Under the pieces are notes generated by a model. That model saw nothing but the letters and a program-made list of their open reading frames with translations. It made no database searches and had not been told where the DNA came from. A stretch of DNA of 64,000 bases from Calendula officinalis (Eukaryota > Streptophyta > Magnoliopsida > Asterales > Asteraceae), in the NCBI GenBank assembly GCA_963853835.1, contig OY970830.1:46193966-46257965 (forward strand), given 5' to 3'. Below are positions 47,101 through 59,800 of this stretch, piece after piece; positions within the stretch are counted from its first letter, which is position 1, and each line of letters begins with the position of its first letter. Position numbers and translations under genes: made by a program.

Positions 47101-47317
47101 GGGCCGAGGTTGAAGTTCGGGCCGAGGTCGGAGTTCGGGCCGAGGTTGAAGTTCGGGTCGAAAATGAAGTTCGGGCCGGGAACAGTGAAGAGTTCGGGCC
47201 GAACTTGTTCTTGGCAGTGACGAACGAACCAGCTATTTTTTTTACTCGTGGGCGTGAAACGGACACCCGAGCTGAAAGTTATGAATGTTTTAGTATAGCA
47301 CCTTTTGTCACACAATC
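44140..47317. repeat. Mixed domain IV units
   Basis: Unit lengths are 396, 344, 327, 362, 343, 362, 356, 344 and 344 bp (starts 44140, 44536, 44880, 45207, 45569, 45912, 46274, 46630, 46974). The unit at 45569 carries GTGGTTTAATTTCGGG, a marker that returns at 51536, 61580 and 62628. The unit at 46274 lacks the 23-bp penultimate subrepeat: GAAAATAAAG is followed directly by TTCGGGCCGAACTTG. No short HOR is evident, but several units pair with others 5-6 kb to the right. Confidence 0.76.
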
Positions 47318-50127
47318 TTGGATATTGAAGAGTTCGGGCCGAAGAGGGATGTTCGGGCCGAAGTGGGATGTTCGGGCCGAAGTGGTGTTTGGGCCGAAGT
47401 TCGGTGTTCGGGCCGAGGATGATGTTCGGGCTGAGGTTGAAGTTCGGGCTGATGTCGGAGTTCGGGCCGAGGTTGAAGTTCAGGCCGAAAATGAAGTTCG
47501 GGCCGAACTTGTTCTTGGCAGTGACGAACGAACCAGCTATTTTGGTTACTCGTGGGCGTGAAACGGACACCCGAGCTGAAAGTTATGAATGTTTTAGTAT
47601 AGCACCTTTTGTCACACAATCTTGGATATTGAAGAGTTCGGGCCGAAGAGGGATGTTCGAGCCGAAGTGGTGTACGGGCCGAAGTTGGATGTTCGGGCCG
47701 AAGTGGTGTTCGGGCCGAAGTGGTGTTCGTGCCGAAGTTCGGTGTTCGGGCCGAGGATGATTTTCGGGCCGAGGTTGAAGTTCGGGCCGAGGTCAGAGTT
47801 CAGGCCGAGGTTGAAGTTCGGGCCGAGGTTGAAGTTCGGGCCGAAAATGAAGTTCGGGCCGGGAAGAGTGAAGAGTTCGGGCCGAACTTGTTCTTAGAAG
47901 TGACGAACGAACCAGCTATTTTGGGTACTCGTGGGCGTGAAACGGACACCCGAGCTGAAAGTTATGAATGTTTTTGTATAGCACCTTTTGTCACACAATC
48001 TTGGATATTGAAGAGTTCGGGCCGAAGAGGGATGTTCGGGCCGAAGTGGTGTTCGGGCCGAAGTGGGATGTTCGGGTCGAAGTGGTGTTCAGGCCGAAGT
48101 GGTGTTCGGGACGAAGTTCGGTGTTCGGGCCGAGGATGATGTTCGGGGCGAGGTTGAAGTTCGGGCCGAGGTCGGAGTTCGGGCCGAGGTTGAAGTTCGG
48201 GCCGAAAATGAAGTTCGGGCTGGGAACAGTGAAGAGTTCGGGCCGAACTTGTTCTTGATAGTGACGAACAAACCAGCTATTTCTTTTACTCGTGGGCGTG
48301 AAACGGACACCCGAGCTGAAAGTTATGAATGTTTTAGTATAGCACCTTTTGTCACACAATCTTGGATATTGAAGAGTTCGGGTCGAAGAGGGATGTTCGG
48401 GCCGAAGTGGTGTTCGGGCCGAAGTGGGATGTTCGGGCCGAAGTGGTGTTCGGGCCGAAGTGGTGTTGGGGCCGAAGTTCGGTGTTCGGGCCGAGGATGA
48501 TGTTCGGGCCGAGGTTGAAGTTCGGGCCGAGGTCGGAGTTCGGGCCGAGGTTGAAGTTCGGGTCGAAAATGAAGTTCGGGCCGGGAACAGTGAAGAGTTC
48601 GGGCCGAACTTGTTCTTGGCAGTGACGAACGAACCAGCTATTTTTTTTACTCGTGGGCGTGAAACGGACACCCGAGCTGAAAGTTATGAATGTTTTAGTA
48701 TAGCACCTTTTGTCACACAATCTTGGATATTGAAGAGTTCGGGCCGAAGAGGGATGTTCGGGCCGAAGTGGGATGTTCGGGCCGAAGTGGTGTTCGGGCC
48801 GAAGTTCGGTGTTCGGGCCGAGGATGATGTTCGGGCCGAGGTTGAAGTTCGGGCTGATGTCGGAGTTCGGGCCGAGGTTGAAGTTCAGGCCGAAAATGAA
48901 GTTCGGGCCGAACTTGTTCTTGGCAGTGACGAACGAACCAGCTATTTTGGTTACTCGTGGGCGTGAAACGGACACCCGAGCTGAAAGTTATGAATGTTTT
49001 AGTATAGCACCTTTTGTCACACAATCTTGGATATTGAAGAGTTCGGGCCGAAGAGGGATGTTCGAGCCGAAGTGGTGTACGGGCCGAAGTTGGATGTTCG
49101 GGCCGAAGTGGTGTTCGGGCCGAAGTGGTGTTCGTGCTGAAGTTCGGTGTTCGGGCCGAGGATGATTTTCGGGCCGAGGTTGAAGTTCGGGCCGAGGTCA
49201 GAGTTCGGGCCGAGGTTGAAGTTCGGGCCGAGGTTGAAGTTCGGGCCGAAAATGAAGTTCGGGCCGGGAAGAGTGAAGAGTTCGGGCCGAACTTGTTCTT
49301 AGCAGTGACGAACGAACCAGCTATTTTGGGTACTCGTGGGCGTGAAACGGACACCCGAGCTGAAAGTTATGAATGTTTTAGTATAGCACCTTTTGTCACA
49401 CAATCTTGGATATTGAAGAGTTCGGGCCGAAGAGGGATGTTCGGGCCGAAGTGGTGTTCGGGCCGAAGTGGGATGTTCGGGTCGAAGTGGTGTTCAGGCC
49501 GAAGTGGTGTTCGGGACGAAGTTCGGTGTTCGGGCCGAGGATGATGTTCGGGGCGAGGTTGAAGGTCGGGACGAGGTCGGAGTTCGGGCCGAGGTTGAAG
49601 TTCGGGCCGAAAATGAAGTTCGGGCTGGGAACAGTGAAGAGTTCGGGCCGAACTTGTTCTTGGTAGTGACGAACAAACCAGCTATTTCTTTTACTCGTGG
49701 GCGTGAAACGGACACCCGAGCTGAAAGTTATGAATGTTTTAGTATAGCACCTTTTGTCACACAATCTTGGATATTGAAGAGTTCGGGTCGAAGAGGGATG
49801 TTCGGGCCGAAGTGGTGTTCGGGCCGAAGTGGGATGTTCGGGCCGAAGTGGTGTTCGGGCCGAAGTGGTGTTGGGGCCGAAGTTCGGTGTTCGGGCCGAG
49901 GATGATGTTCGGGCCGAGGTTGAAGTTCGGGCCGAGGTCGGAGTTCGGGCCGAGGTTGAAGTTCGGGCCGAAAATGAAGTTCGGGCCGGGAACTGTGAAG
50001 AGTTCGGGCCGAACTTGTTCTTGGCAGTGACGAACGAACCAGCTATTTTTTTTACTCGTGGGCGTGAAACGGACACCCGAGCTGAAAGTTATGAATGTTT
50101 TAGTATAGCACCTTTTGTCACACAATC
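47318..50127. repeat. 1405-bp tetramer higher-order repeat, two copies
   Basis: Units of 304, 379, 361 and 361 bp occur twice: 47318, 47622, 48001, 48362 and 48723, 49027, 49406, 49767. The 304-bp member has lost the GGGAACAGTGAAGAG subrepeat and others, so GAAAATGAAG runs straight into TTCGGGCCGAACTTG. The second member has GTGTACGGGCCGAAGTTGG and GTTCGTGC. The third has GTTCGGGACGAAG with CTATTTCTTTTACTCG in the following spacer. The fourth starts GTTCGGGTCGAAGAGG. The copies differ at scattered sites, for example CTTAGAAG versus CTTAGCAG. Confidence 0.87.
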
Positions 50128-52599
50128 TTGGATATTGAAGAGTTCGGGCCGAAGAGGGATGTTCGGGCCGAAGTGGTGTTCGGGCCGAAGTGGGATGTTC
50201 GGGCCGAAGTGGTGTTCGGGCCGAGGATGATTTTCGGGCCGAGGTTGAAGTTCGGGCCGAGGTCAGAGTTCGGGCCGAGGTTGAAGTTCGGGACGAGGTT
50301 GAAGTTCGGGCCGAGGTTGAAGTTCGGGCCGAAAATGAAGTTCGGGCCGGGAAGAGTGAAGAGTTCGGGCCGAACTTGTTCTTGGCAGTGACGAACGAAC
50401 CAGCTATTTTGGGTACTCGTGGGCGTGAAACGGACACCCGAGCTGAAAGTTATGAATGTTTTAGTATAGCACCTTTTGTCACACAATCTTGGATATTGAA
50501 GAGTTCGGGCCGAAGAGGGATGTTCGGGCCGAAGTGGTGTTCAGGCCGAAGTGGTGTTCGGGCCGAAGTTCGGTGTTCGGGCCGAGGATGATGTTCGGGC
50601 CGAGGTTGAAGTTCGGGCCGAGGTCGGAGTTCGGGCCGAGGTTGAAGTTCGGGCCGAAAATGAAGTTCGGGCCGGGAACAGTGAAGAGTTCGGGCCGAAC
50701 TTGTTCTTGGCAGTGACGAACGAACCAACTATTTTTTTACTCGTGGGCGTGAAACGGACACCCGAGCTGAAAGTTATGAATGTTTTAGTATAGCACCTTT
50801 TGTCACACAATCTTGGATATTGAAGAGTTCGGGCCGAAGAGGGATGTTCGGGCCGAAGTGGTGTTCGGGCCGAAGTGGGATGTTCGGGCCGAAGTGGTGT
50901 TCGGGCCGAAGTTCGGTGTTTGGGCCGAGGATGATGTTCGGGCCGAGGTTGAAGTTCGGGCCGATGTCGGAGTTCGGGCCGAGGTTGAAGTGTGGGCCGA
51001 AAATGAAGTTCGGGCCGGGAACAGTGAAGAGTTCGGGCCGAACTTGTTCTTGGCAGTGACGAACGAACCAGCTATTTTGGTTACTCGTGGGCGTGAAACG
51101 GACACCCGAGCTGAAAGTTATGAATGTTTTAGTATAGCACCTTTTGTCACACAATCTTGGATATTGAATAGTTCGGGCCGAAGAGGGATGTTCGGGCCGA
51201 AGTGGTGTTCGGGCCGAAGTGGGATGTTCGGGCCGAAGTGGTGCTCGGGCCGAAGTGGTGTTCGGGCCGAAGTTCGGTGTTCGGGCCGAGGATGATATTC
51301 GGGTCGAGGTTGAAGTTCGGGCCGAGGTCGGAGTTCGGGCCGAGGTTGAAGTTCGGGCCGAGGTTGAAGTTCGGGCCGAAAATGAAGTTCGGGCCGGGAA
51401 GAGTGAAGAGTTCGGGCCGAACTTGTTCTTGGCAGTGATGAACGAACCAGCTATTTTGGGTACTCGTGGGCGTGAAACGGACACCCGAGCTGAAAGTTAT
51501 GAATGTTTTAGTATAGCACCTTTTGTCACACAATCTTGGATATTGAAGAGTTCGGGACGAAGAGGGATGTTCGGGACGAAGTGGTGTTCGGGCCGAAGTG
51601 GGATGTTCGGGCCGAAGTGGTGTTCAGGCCGAAGTGGTGTTCGGGCCGAAGTTCGGTGTTCGGGCCGAGGATGATGTTCGGGCCGAGGTTGAACTTCGGG
51701 CCGAGGTCGGAGTTCGGCCCGTGGTTTAATTTCGGGCCGAAAATGAAGTTCGGGCCGGGAACAGTGAAGAGTTCGGGCCGAACTTGTTCTTGGCAGTGAC
51801 GAACGAACCAGATATTTTTTTTACTCATGGGCGTGAAACGGACACCCGAGCTGAAAGTTATGAATGTTTTAGTATAGCACCTTTTGTCACACAATCTTGG
51901 ATATTGAAGAGTTCGGGCCGAAGAGGGATGTTCGGGCCGAAGTGGTGTTCGGGCCGAAGTGGGATGTTCGGGCCGAAGTGGTGTTCGGGCCGAAGTGGTG
52001 TTCGGGCCGAAGTTCGGTGTTCGGGCCGAGGTTGAAGTTCGGGCCGATGTCGGAGTTCGGGCCGAGGTTGAAGTTCGGGCCGAAAATGAAGTTCGGGCCG
52101 GGAACAGTGAAGAGTTCGGGCCGAACTTGTTCTTGGCAGTGACGAACGAACCAGCTATTTTGGTTACTCGTGGGCGTGAAACGGACAACCGAGCTGAAAG
52201 TTATGAATGTTTTAGTATATCACCTTTTGTCACACAATCTTGGATATTGAAGAGTTCGGGCCGAAGAGGGATGTTCGGGCCGAAGTGGTGTACGGGCCGA
52301 AGTGGGATGTTCGGGCCGAAGTGGTGTTCGGGCCGAAGTGGTGTTCGGGCCGAAGTTCGGTGTTCGGGCCGAGGATGATTTTCGGGCCGAGGTTGAAGTT
52401 CGGGCCGAGGTCGGAGTTCGGGCCGAGGTTGAAGTTCGGGCCGAAAATGAAGTTCGGGCCGGGAAGAGTGAAGAGTTCGGGCCGAACTTGTTCTTGGCAG
52501 TGACGAATGAACCAGCTATTTTGGGTACTCGTGGGCGTGAAACGGACACCCGAGCTGAATTTATGAATGTTTTAGTATAGCACCTTTTGTCACACAATC
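50128..52599. repeat. Mixed units that recur about 10 kb to the right
   Basis: Units start at 50128 (361 bp), 50489 (324), 50813 (344), 51157 (379), 51536 (361), 51897 (343) and 52240 (360). The order from 50813 onward matches that from 60857 onward (344, 379, 361, 343), including GATGATATTC, GTGGTTTAATTTC, CGGACAACCGAG and AGTATATCACC. The 50489 unit lacks the GTGGGATG subrepeat. The spacer before 52600 has GAGCTGAATTTATG, a two-base loss. Confidence 0.78.
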
Positions 52600-53199
52600 T
52601 TGGATATTGAAGAGTTCGGGCCGAAGAGGGATGTTCTGGCCGAAGTGGGATGTTCGGGCCGAAGTGGTGTTCGGGCCGAAGTGGTGTTCGGGCCGAAGTA
52701 CGGTGTTCGGGCCGAGGATGATGTTCGGGCCGAGGTTGAAGTTCGGGCCGAGGTTGAAGTTCGGGCCGAGGTCGGAGTTCGGGCCGAGGTTGAAGTACGG
52801 GCCGAGGTTGAAGTTCGGGCCGAAAATGAAGTTCGGGCCGGGAACAGTGAAGAGTTCGGGCCGAACTTGTTCTTGGCAGTGAGGAACGAACCAGCTATTT
52901 TGGTTACTCGTGGGCGTGAAACGGACACCCGAGCTGAAAGTTATGAATGTTTTAGTATAGCACCTTTTGTCACACAATCTTGGATATTGAAGAGTTCGGG
53001 CCGAAGAGGGATGTTCGGGCCGAAGTGGTGTTCGGGCCGAAGTGGGATGTTCGGGCCGAAGTGGTGTTCGGGCCGAAGTGGTGTTCGGGCCGAAGTTCGG
53101 TGTTCAGGCCGAGGATGATGTTCGGGCCGAGGTCGAAGTTCGGGACGAGGTCGGAGTTCGGGCCGAGGTTGAAGTTCAGGCCGAGGTTGAAGTTCGGGC

Positions 53200-53214
53200 C
53201 GAACACCACTTCGG
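53200..53214. repeat. 15-bp microinversion in type A unit (first of six)
   Basis: CGAACACCACTTCGG is the exact reverse complement of CCGAAGTGGTGTTCG, the plus-strand junction of a GTGGTG subrepeat and the next core. It sits where the GAAAATGAAG subrepeat should be, just before GGGCCGGGAAGAGTGAAG. The other copies are at 54337-54351, 55818-55832, 57032-57046, 58840-58854 and 59976-59990. All six type A units have it and no other unit does. Confidence 0.9.
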
Positions 53215-56200
53215 GCCGGGAAGAGTGAAGAGTTCGGGCCGAACTTGTTCTTGGCAGTGACGAACGAACCAGCTATTTTGGGTACTCGTGGGCGTGAAAC
53301 GGACACCCGAGCTGAAAGTTATGAATGTTTTAGTATAGCACCTTTTGTCACACAATCTTGGATATTGAAGAGTTCGGGCCGAAGAGGGATGTTCGGGCCG
53401 AAGTGGTGTTCGGGCCGAAGTGGGATGTTCGGGCCGAAGTGGTGTTCGAGCCGAAGTGGTGTTCGGGCCGAAGTTCGGTGTTCGGGCCGGTGATGATTTT
53501 CGGGCCGAGGTTGAAGTTCGGGCCGAGGTCAGAGTTCGGGCCGAGGTTGAAGTTCGGGCCGAGGTTGAAGTTCGGGCCGAAAATGAAGTTCGGGCCGGGA
53601 AGAGTGAAGAGTTCGGGCCGAACTTGTTCTTGGCAGTGACGAACGAACCAGCTATTTTGGGTACTCGTGGGCGTGAAACGGACACCCGAGCTGAAAGTTA
53701 TGAATGTTTTAGTATAGCATCTTTTGTCACACAATCTTGGATATTGAAGAGTTCGGGCCGAAGAGGGATGTTCTGGCCGAAGTGGGATGTTCGGGCCGAA
53801 GTGGTGTTCGGGCCGAAGTGGTGTTCGGGCCGAAGTACGGTGTTCGGGCCGAGGATGATGTTCGGGCCGAGGTTGAAGTTCGGGCCGAGGTTGAAGTTCG
53901 GGCCGAGGTCGGAGTTCGGGCCGAGGTTGAAGTACGGGCCGAGGTTGAAGTTCGGGCCGAAAATGAAGTTCGGGCCGGGAACAGTGAAGAATTCGGGCCG
54001 AACTTGTTCTTGGCAGTGACGAACGAACCAGCTATTTTGGTTACTCGTGGGCGTGAAACGGACACCCGAGCTGAAAGTTATGAATTTTTTAGTATAGCAC
54101 CTTTTGTCACACAATCTTGGATATTGAAGAGTTCGGGCCGAAGAGGGATGTTCGGGCCGAAGTGGTGTTCGGGCCGAAGTGGGATGTTCGGGCCGAAGTG
54201 GTGTTCGGGCCGAAGTGGTGTTCGGGCCGAAGTTCGGTGTTCAGGCCGAGGATGATGTTCGGGCCGAGGTCGAAATTCGGGCCGAGGTCGGAGTTCGGGC
54301 CGAGGTTGAAGTTCGGGCCGAGGTTGAAGTTCGGGCCGAACACCACTTCGGGCCGGGAAGAGTGAAGAGTTCGGGCCGAACTTGTTCTTGGCAGTGACGA
54401 ACGAACCAGCTATTTTGGGTACTCGTGGGCGTGAAACGGACACCCGAGCTGAAAGTTATGAATGTTTTAGTATAGCACCTTTTGTCACACAATCTTGGAT
54501 ATTGAAGAGTTCGGGCCGAAGAGGGATGTTCGGGCCGAAGTGGTGTTCGGGCCGAAGTGGGATGTTCGGGCCGAAGTGGTGTTCGGGCCGAAGTTCGGTG
54601 TTCGGGCCGGTGATGATTTTCGGGCCGAGGTTGAAGTTCGGGCTGAGGTCAGAGTTCGGGCCGAGGTTGAAGTTCGGGCCGAAAATGAAGTTCGGGCCGG
54701 GAAGAGTGAAGAGTTCGGGCCGAACTTGTTCTTGGCAGTGACAAACGAACCAGCTATTTTGGGTACTCGTGGGCGTGAAACGGACACCCGAGCTGAAAGT
54801 TATGAATGTTTTAGTATAGCACCTTTTGTCACACAATCTTGGATATTGAAGAGTTCGGGCCAAAGAGGGATGTTCGGGCCGAAGTGGTGTTCGGGCCGAA
54901 GTGGGATGTTCGGGCCGAAGTGGTGTTCGGGCCGAAGTGGTGTTCGGGCCGAAGTTCGGTGTTCGGGCCGGTGATGATTTTCGGGCCGAGGTTGAAGTTC
55001 GGGCCGAGGTCAGAGTTCGGGCCGAGGTTGAAGTTCGGGCCGAGGTTGAAGTTCGGGCCGAAAATGAAGTTCGGGCCGGGAAGAGTGAAGAGTTCGGGCC
55101 GAACTTGTTCTTGGCAGTGACGAACGAACCAGCTATTTTGGGTACTCGTGGGCGTGAAACGGACACCCGAGCTGAAAGTTATGAATGTTTTAGTATAGCA
55201 TCTTTTGTCACACAATCTTGGATATTGAAGAGTTCGGGCCGAAGAGGGATGTTCTGGCCGAAGTGGGATGTTCGGGCCGAAGTGGTGTTCGGGCCGAAGT
55301 GGTGTTCGGGCCGAAGTACGGTGTTCGGGCCGAGGATGATGTTCGGGCCGAGGTTGAAGTTCGGGCCGAGGTTGAAGTTCGGGCCGAGGTCGGAGTTCGG
55401 GCCGAGGTTGAAGTACGGGCCGAGGTTGAAGTTCGGGCCGAAAATGAAGTTCGGGCCGGGAACAGTGAAGAGTTCGGGCCGAACTTGTTCTTGGCAGTGA
55501 CGAACGAACCAGCTATTTTGGTTACTCGTGGGCGTGAAACGGACACCCGAGCTGAAAGTTATGAATGTTTTAGTATAGCACCTTTTGTCACACAATCTTG
55601 GATATTGAAGAGTTCGGGCCGAAGAGGGATGTTCGGGCCGAAGTGGTGTTCGGGCCGAAGTGGGATATTCGGGCCGAAGTGGTGTTCGGGCCGAAGTGGT
55701 GTTCGGGCCGAAGTTCGGTGTTCAGGCCGAGGATGATGTTCGGGCCGAGGTCGAAATTCGGGCCGAGGTCGGAGTTCGTGCCGAGGTTGAAGTTCGGGCC
55801 GAGGTTGAAGTTCGGGCCGAACACCACTTCGGGCCGGGAAGAGTGAAGAGTTCGGGCCGAACTTGTTCTTGGCAGTGACGAACGAACCAGCTATTTTGGG
55901 TACTCGTGGGCGTGAAACGGACACCCGAGCTGAAAGTTATGAATGTTTTAGTATAGCACCTTTTGTCACACAATCTTGGATATTGAAGAGTTCGGGCCGA
56001 AGAGGGATGTTCGGGCCGAAGTGGTGTTCGGGCCGAAGTGGGATGTTCGGGCCGAAGTGGTGTTCGGGACGAAGTGGTGTTCGGGCCAAAGTTCGGTGTT
56101 CGGGCCGGTGATGATTTTCGGGCCGAGGTTGAAGTTCGGGCTGAGGTCAGAGTTCGGGCCGAGGTTGAAGTTCGGACCGAGGTTGAAGTTCGGGCCGAAA

Positions 56201-56354
56201 ATGAAGTTCGGGCCGGGAAGAGTGAAGAGTTCGGGCCGAACTTGTTCTTGGCAGTGACGAACGAACCAGCTATTTTGGGTACTCGTGGGCGTGAAACGGA
56301 CACCCGAGTTGAAAGTTATGAATGTTTTAGTATAGCACCTTTTGTCACACAATC

Positions 56355-56811
56355 TTGGATATTGAAGAGTTCGGGCCGAAGAGGGATGTTCGGGCCGAAG
56401 TGGGATGTTCGGGCCGAAGTGGTGTTCAGGCCGAAGTGGTGTTCGGGCCGAAGTTCGGTGTTAGGGCCGAGGATGATGTTCGGGCCGAGGTTGAAGTTCG
56501 GGCCGAGGTCGGAGTTCGGGTCGAGGTTGAAGTTCGGGCCGAAAATGAAGTTCGGGCCGGGAACAGTGAAGAGTTCGGGCCGAGGTTGAAGTTCGGGCCG
56601 AGGTCGGAGTTCGGGCCGAGGTTGAAGTACGGGCCGAGGTTGAAGTTCGGGCCGAAAATGAAGTTCGGGCCGGGAACAGTGAAGAGTTCGGGCCGAACTT
56701 GTTCTTGGCAGTGACGAACGAACCAGCTATTTTAGTTACTCGTGGGCGTGAAACGGACACCCGAGCTGAAAGTTATGAATGTTTTAGTATAGCACCTTTT
56801 GTCACACAATC
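56355..56811. repeat. Longest unit, 457 bp, with a duplicated block end
   Basis: After a normal D-type block ending in GGGAACAGTGAAGAG (about 56559-56573), the sequence does not go on to ACTTG and the spacer. It re-enters a block at GAGGTTGAAG and runs through GGTCGGAG, GGTTGAAGTACGGG, GAAAATGAAG and a second GGGAACAGTGAAGAG before the spacer. The second part carries the tacggg form of type C, so the unit is a D/C chimera joined at a TTCGGGCCGA core near 56574-56584. Confidence 0.87.
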
Positions 56812-59800
56812 TTGGATATTGAAGAGTTCGGGCCGAAGAGGGATGTTCGGGCCGAAGTGGTGTTCGGGCCGAAGTGGGATATTCGGGCCGAAGTGGTGTT
56901 CGGGCCGAAGTGGTGTTCGGGCCGAAGTTCGGTGTTCAGGCCGAGGATGATGTTCGGGCCGAGGTCGAAATTCGGGCCGAGGTCGGAGTTCGTGCCGAGG
57001 TTGAAGTTCGGGCCGAGGTTGAAGTTCGGGCCGAACACCACTTCGGGCCGGGAAGAGTGAAGAGTTCGGGCCGAACTTGTTCTTGGCAGTGACGAACGAA
57101 CCAGCTATTTTGGGTACTCGTGGGCGTGAAACGGACACCCGAGCTGAAAGTTATGAATGTTTTAGTATAGCACCTTTTGTCACACAATCTTGGATATTGA
57201 AGAGTTCGGGCCGAAGAGGGATGTTCGGGCCGAAGTGGTGTTCGGGCCGAAGTGGGATGTTCGGGCCGAAGTGGTGTTCGGGCCGAAGTGGTGTTCGGGC
57301 CGAAGTTCGGTGTTCGGGCCGGTGATGATTTTCGGGCCGAGGTTGAAGTTCGGGCTGAGGTCAGAGTTCGGGCCGAGGTTGAAGTTCGGACCGAGGTTGA
57401 AGTTCGGGCCGAAAATGAAGTTCGGGCCGGGAAGAGTGAAGAGTTCGGGCCGAACTTGTTCTTGGCAGTGACGAACGAACCAGCTATTTTGGGTACTCGT
57501 GGGCGTGAAACGGACACCCGAGTTGAAAGTTATGAATGTTTTAGTATAGCACCTTTTGTCACACAATCTTGGATATTGAAGAGTTCGGGCCGAAGAGGGA
57601 TGTTCGGGCCGAAGTGGGATGTTCGGGCCGAAGTGGTGTTCAGGCCGAAGTGGTGTTCGGGCCGAAGTTCGGTGTTCGGGCCGAGGATGATGTTCGGGCC
57701 GAGGTTGAAGTTCGGGCCGAGGTCGGAGTTCGGGTCGAGGTTGAAGTTCGGGCCGAAAATGAAGTTCGGGCCGGGAACAGTGAAGAGTTCGGGCCGAACT
57801 TGTTCTTGGCAGTGACGAACGAACCAGCTATTTTTTTTACTCGTGGGCGTGAAACGGACACCCGAGCTGAAAGTTATGAATGTTTTAGTATAGCACCTTT
57901 TGTCACACAATCTTGGATATTGAAGAGTTCGGGCCGAAGAGGGATGTTCGGGCCGAAGTGGTGTTCGGGCCGAAGTGGGATGTTCAGGCCGAAGTGGGGT
58001 TCGGGCCGAAGTTCGGTGTTTGGGCCGAGGATGATGTTCGGGCCGAGGTTGAAGTTCGGGCCGATGTCGGAGTTCGGGCCGAGGTTGAAGTTCGGGCCGA
58101 AAATGAAGTTCGGGCCGGGAAGAGTGAAGAGTTCGGGTCGAACTTGTTCTTGGCAGTGACGAACGAACCAGCTATTTTGGTTACTCGTGGGCGTGAAACG
58201 GACACCCGAGCTGAAAGTTATGAATGTTTTAGTATAGCACCTTTTGTCACACAATCTTGGATATTGAAGAGTTCGGGCCGAAGAGGGATGTTCGGGCCGA
58301 AGTGGTGTTCGGGCCGAAGAGGGATGTTCGGGCCGAAGTGGTGTTCGGGCCGAAGTGGTGTTCGGGCCGAGGTTCGGTGTTCGGGCCGAGGTTCGGTGTT
58401 CGGGCCGAGGTTGAAGTTCGGGCCGAGGTCGGAGTTCGGGCCGAGGTTGAAGTACGGGCCGAGGTTGAAGTTCGGGCCGAAAACGAAGTTCGGGCCGGGA
58501 ACAGTGAAGAGTTCGGGCCGAACTTGTTCTTGGCAGTGACGAACGAACCAGCTATTTTGGTTACTCGTGGGCGTGAAACGGACACCCGAGCTGAAAGTTA
58601 TGAATGTTTTAGTATAGCACCTTTTGTCACACAATCTTGGATATTGAAGAGTTCGGGCCGAAGAGGGATGTTCGGGCCGAAGTGGTGTTCGGGCCGAAGT
58701 GGGATGTTCGGGCCGAAGTGGTGTTCGGGCCGAAGTTCGGTGTTCAGGCCGAGGATGATGTTCGGGCCGAGGTCGAAGTTCGGGCCGAGGTCGGAGTTCG
58801 GGCCGAGGTTGAAGTTCGGGCCGAGGTTGAAGTTCGGGCCGAACACCACTTCGGGCCGGGAAGAGTGAAGAGTTCGGGCCGAACTTGTTCTTGGCAGTGA
58901 CGAACGAACCAGCTATTTTGGGTACTCGTGGGCGTGAAACGGACACCCGAGCTGAAAGTTATGAATGTTTTAGTATAGCACCTTTTGTCACACAATCTTG
59001 GATATTGAAGAGTTCGGGCCGAAGAGGGATGTTCGGGCCGAAGTGGTGTTCGGGCCGAAGTGGGATGTTCGGGCCGAAGTGGTGTTCGGGCCGAAGTGGT
59101 GTTCGGGCCGAAGTTCGGTGTTCGGGCCGGTGATGATTTTCGGGCCGAGGTTGAAGTTCGGGCCGAGGTCAGAGTTCGGGCCGAGGTTGAAGTTCGGGCC
59201 GAGGTTGAAGTTCGGGCCGAAAATGAAGTTCGGGCCGGGAAGAGTGAAGAGTTCGGGCCGAACTTGTTCTTGGCAGTGACGAACGAACCAGCTATTTTGG
59301 GTACTCGTGGGCGTGAAACGGACACCCGAGCTGAAAGTTATGAATGTTTTAGTATAGCATCTTTTGTCACACAATCTTGGATATTGAAGAGTTCGGGCCG
59401 AAGAGGGATGTTCTGGCCGAAGTGAGATGTTCGGGCCGAAGTGGTGTTCGGGCCGAAGTGGTGTTCGGGCCGAAGTACGGTGTTCGGGCCGAGGATGATG
59501 TTCGGGCCGAGGTTGAAGTTCGGGCCGAGGTTGAAGTTCGGGCCGAGGTCGGAGTTCGGGCCGAGATTGAAGTACGGGCCGAGGTTGAAGTTCGGGCCGA
59601 AAATGAAGTTCGGGCCGGGAACAGTGAAGAGTTCGGGCCGAACTTGTTCTTGGCAGTGACGAACGAACCAGCTGTTTTGGTTACTCGTGGGCGTGAAACG
59701 GACACCCGAGCTGAAAGTTATGAATTTTTAGTATAGCACCTTTTGTCACACAATATTGGATATTGAAGAGTTCGGGCCGAAGAGGGATGTTCGGGCCGAA

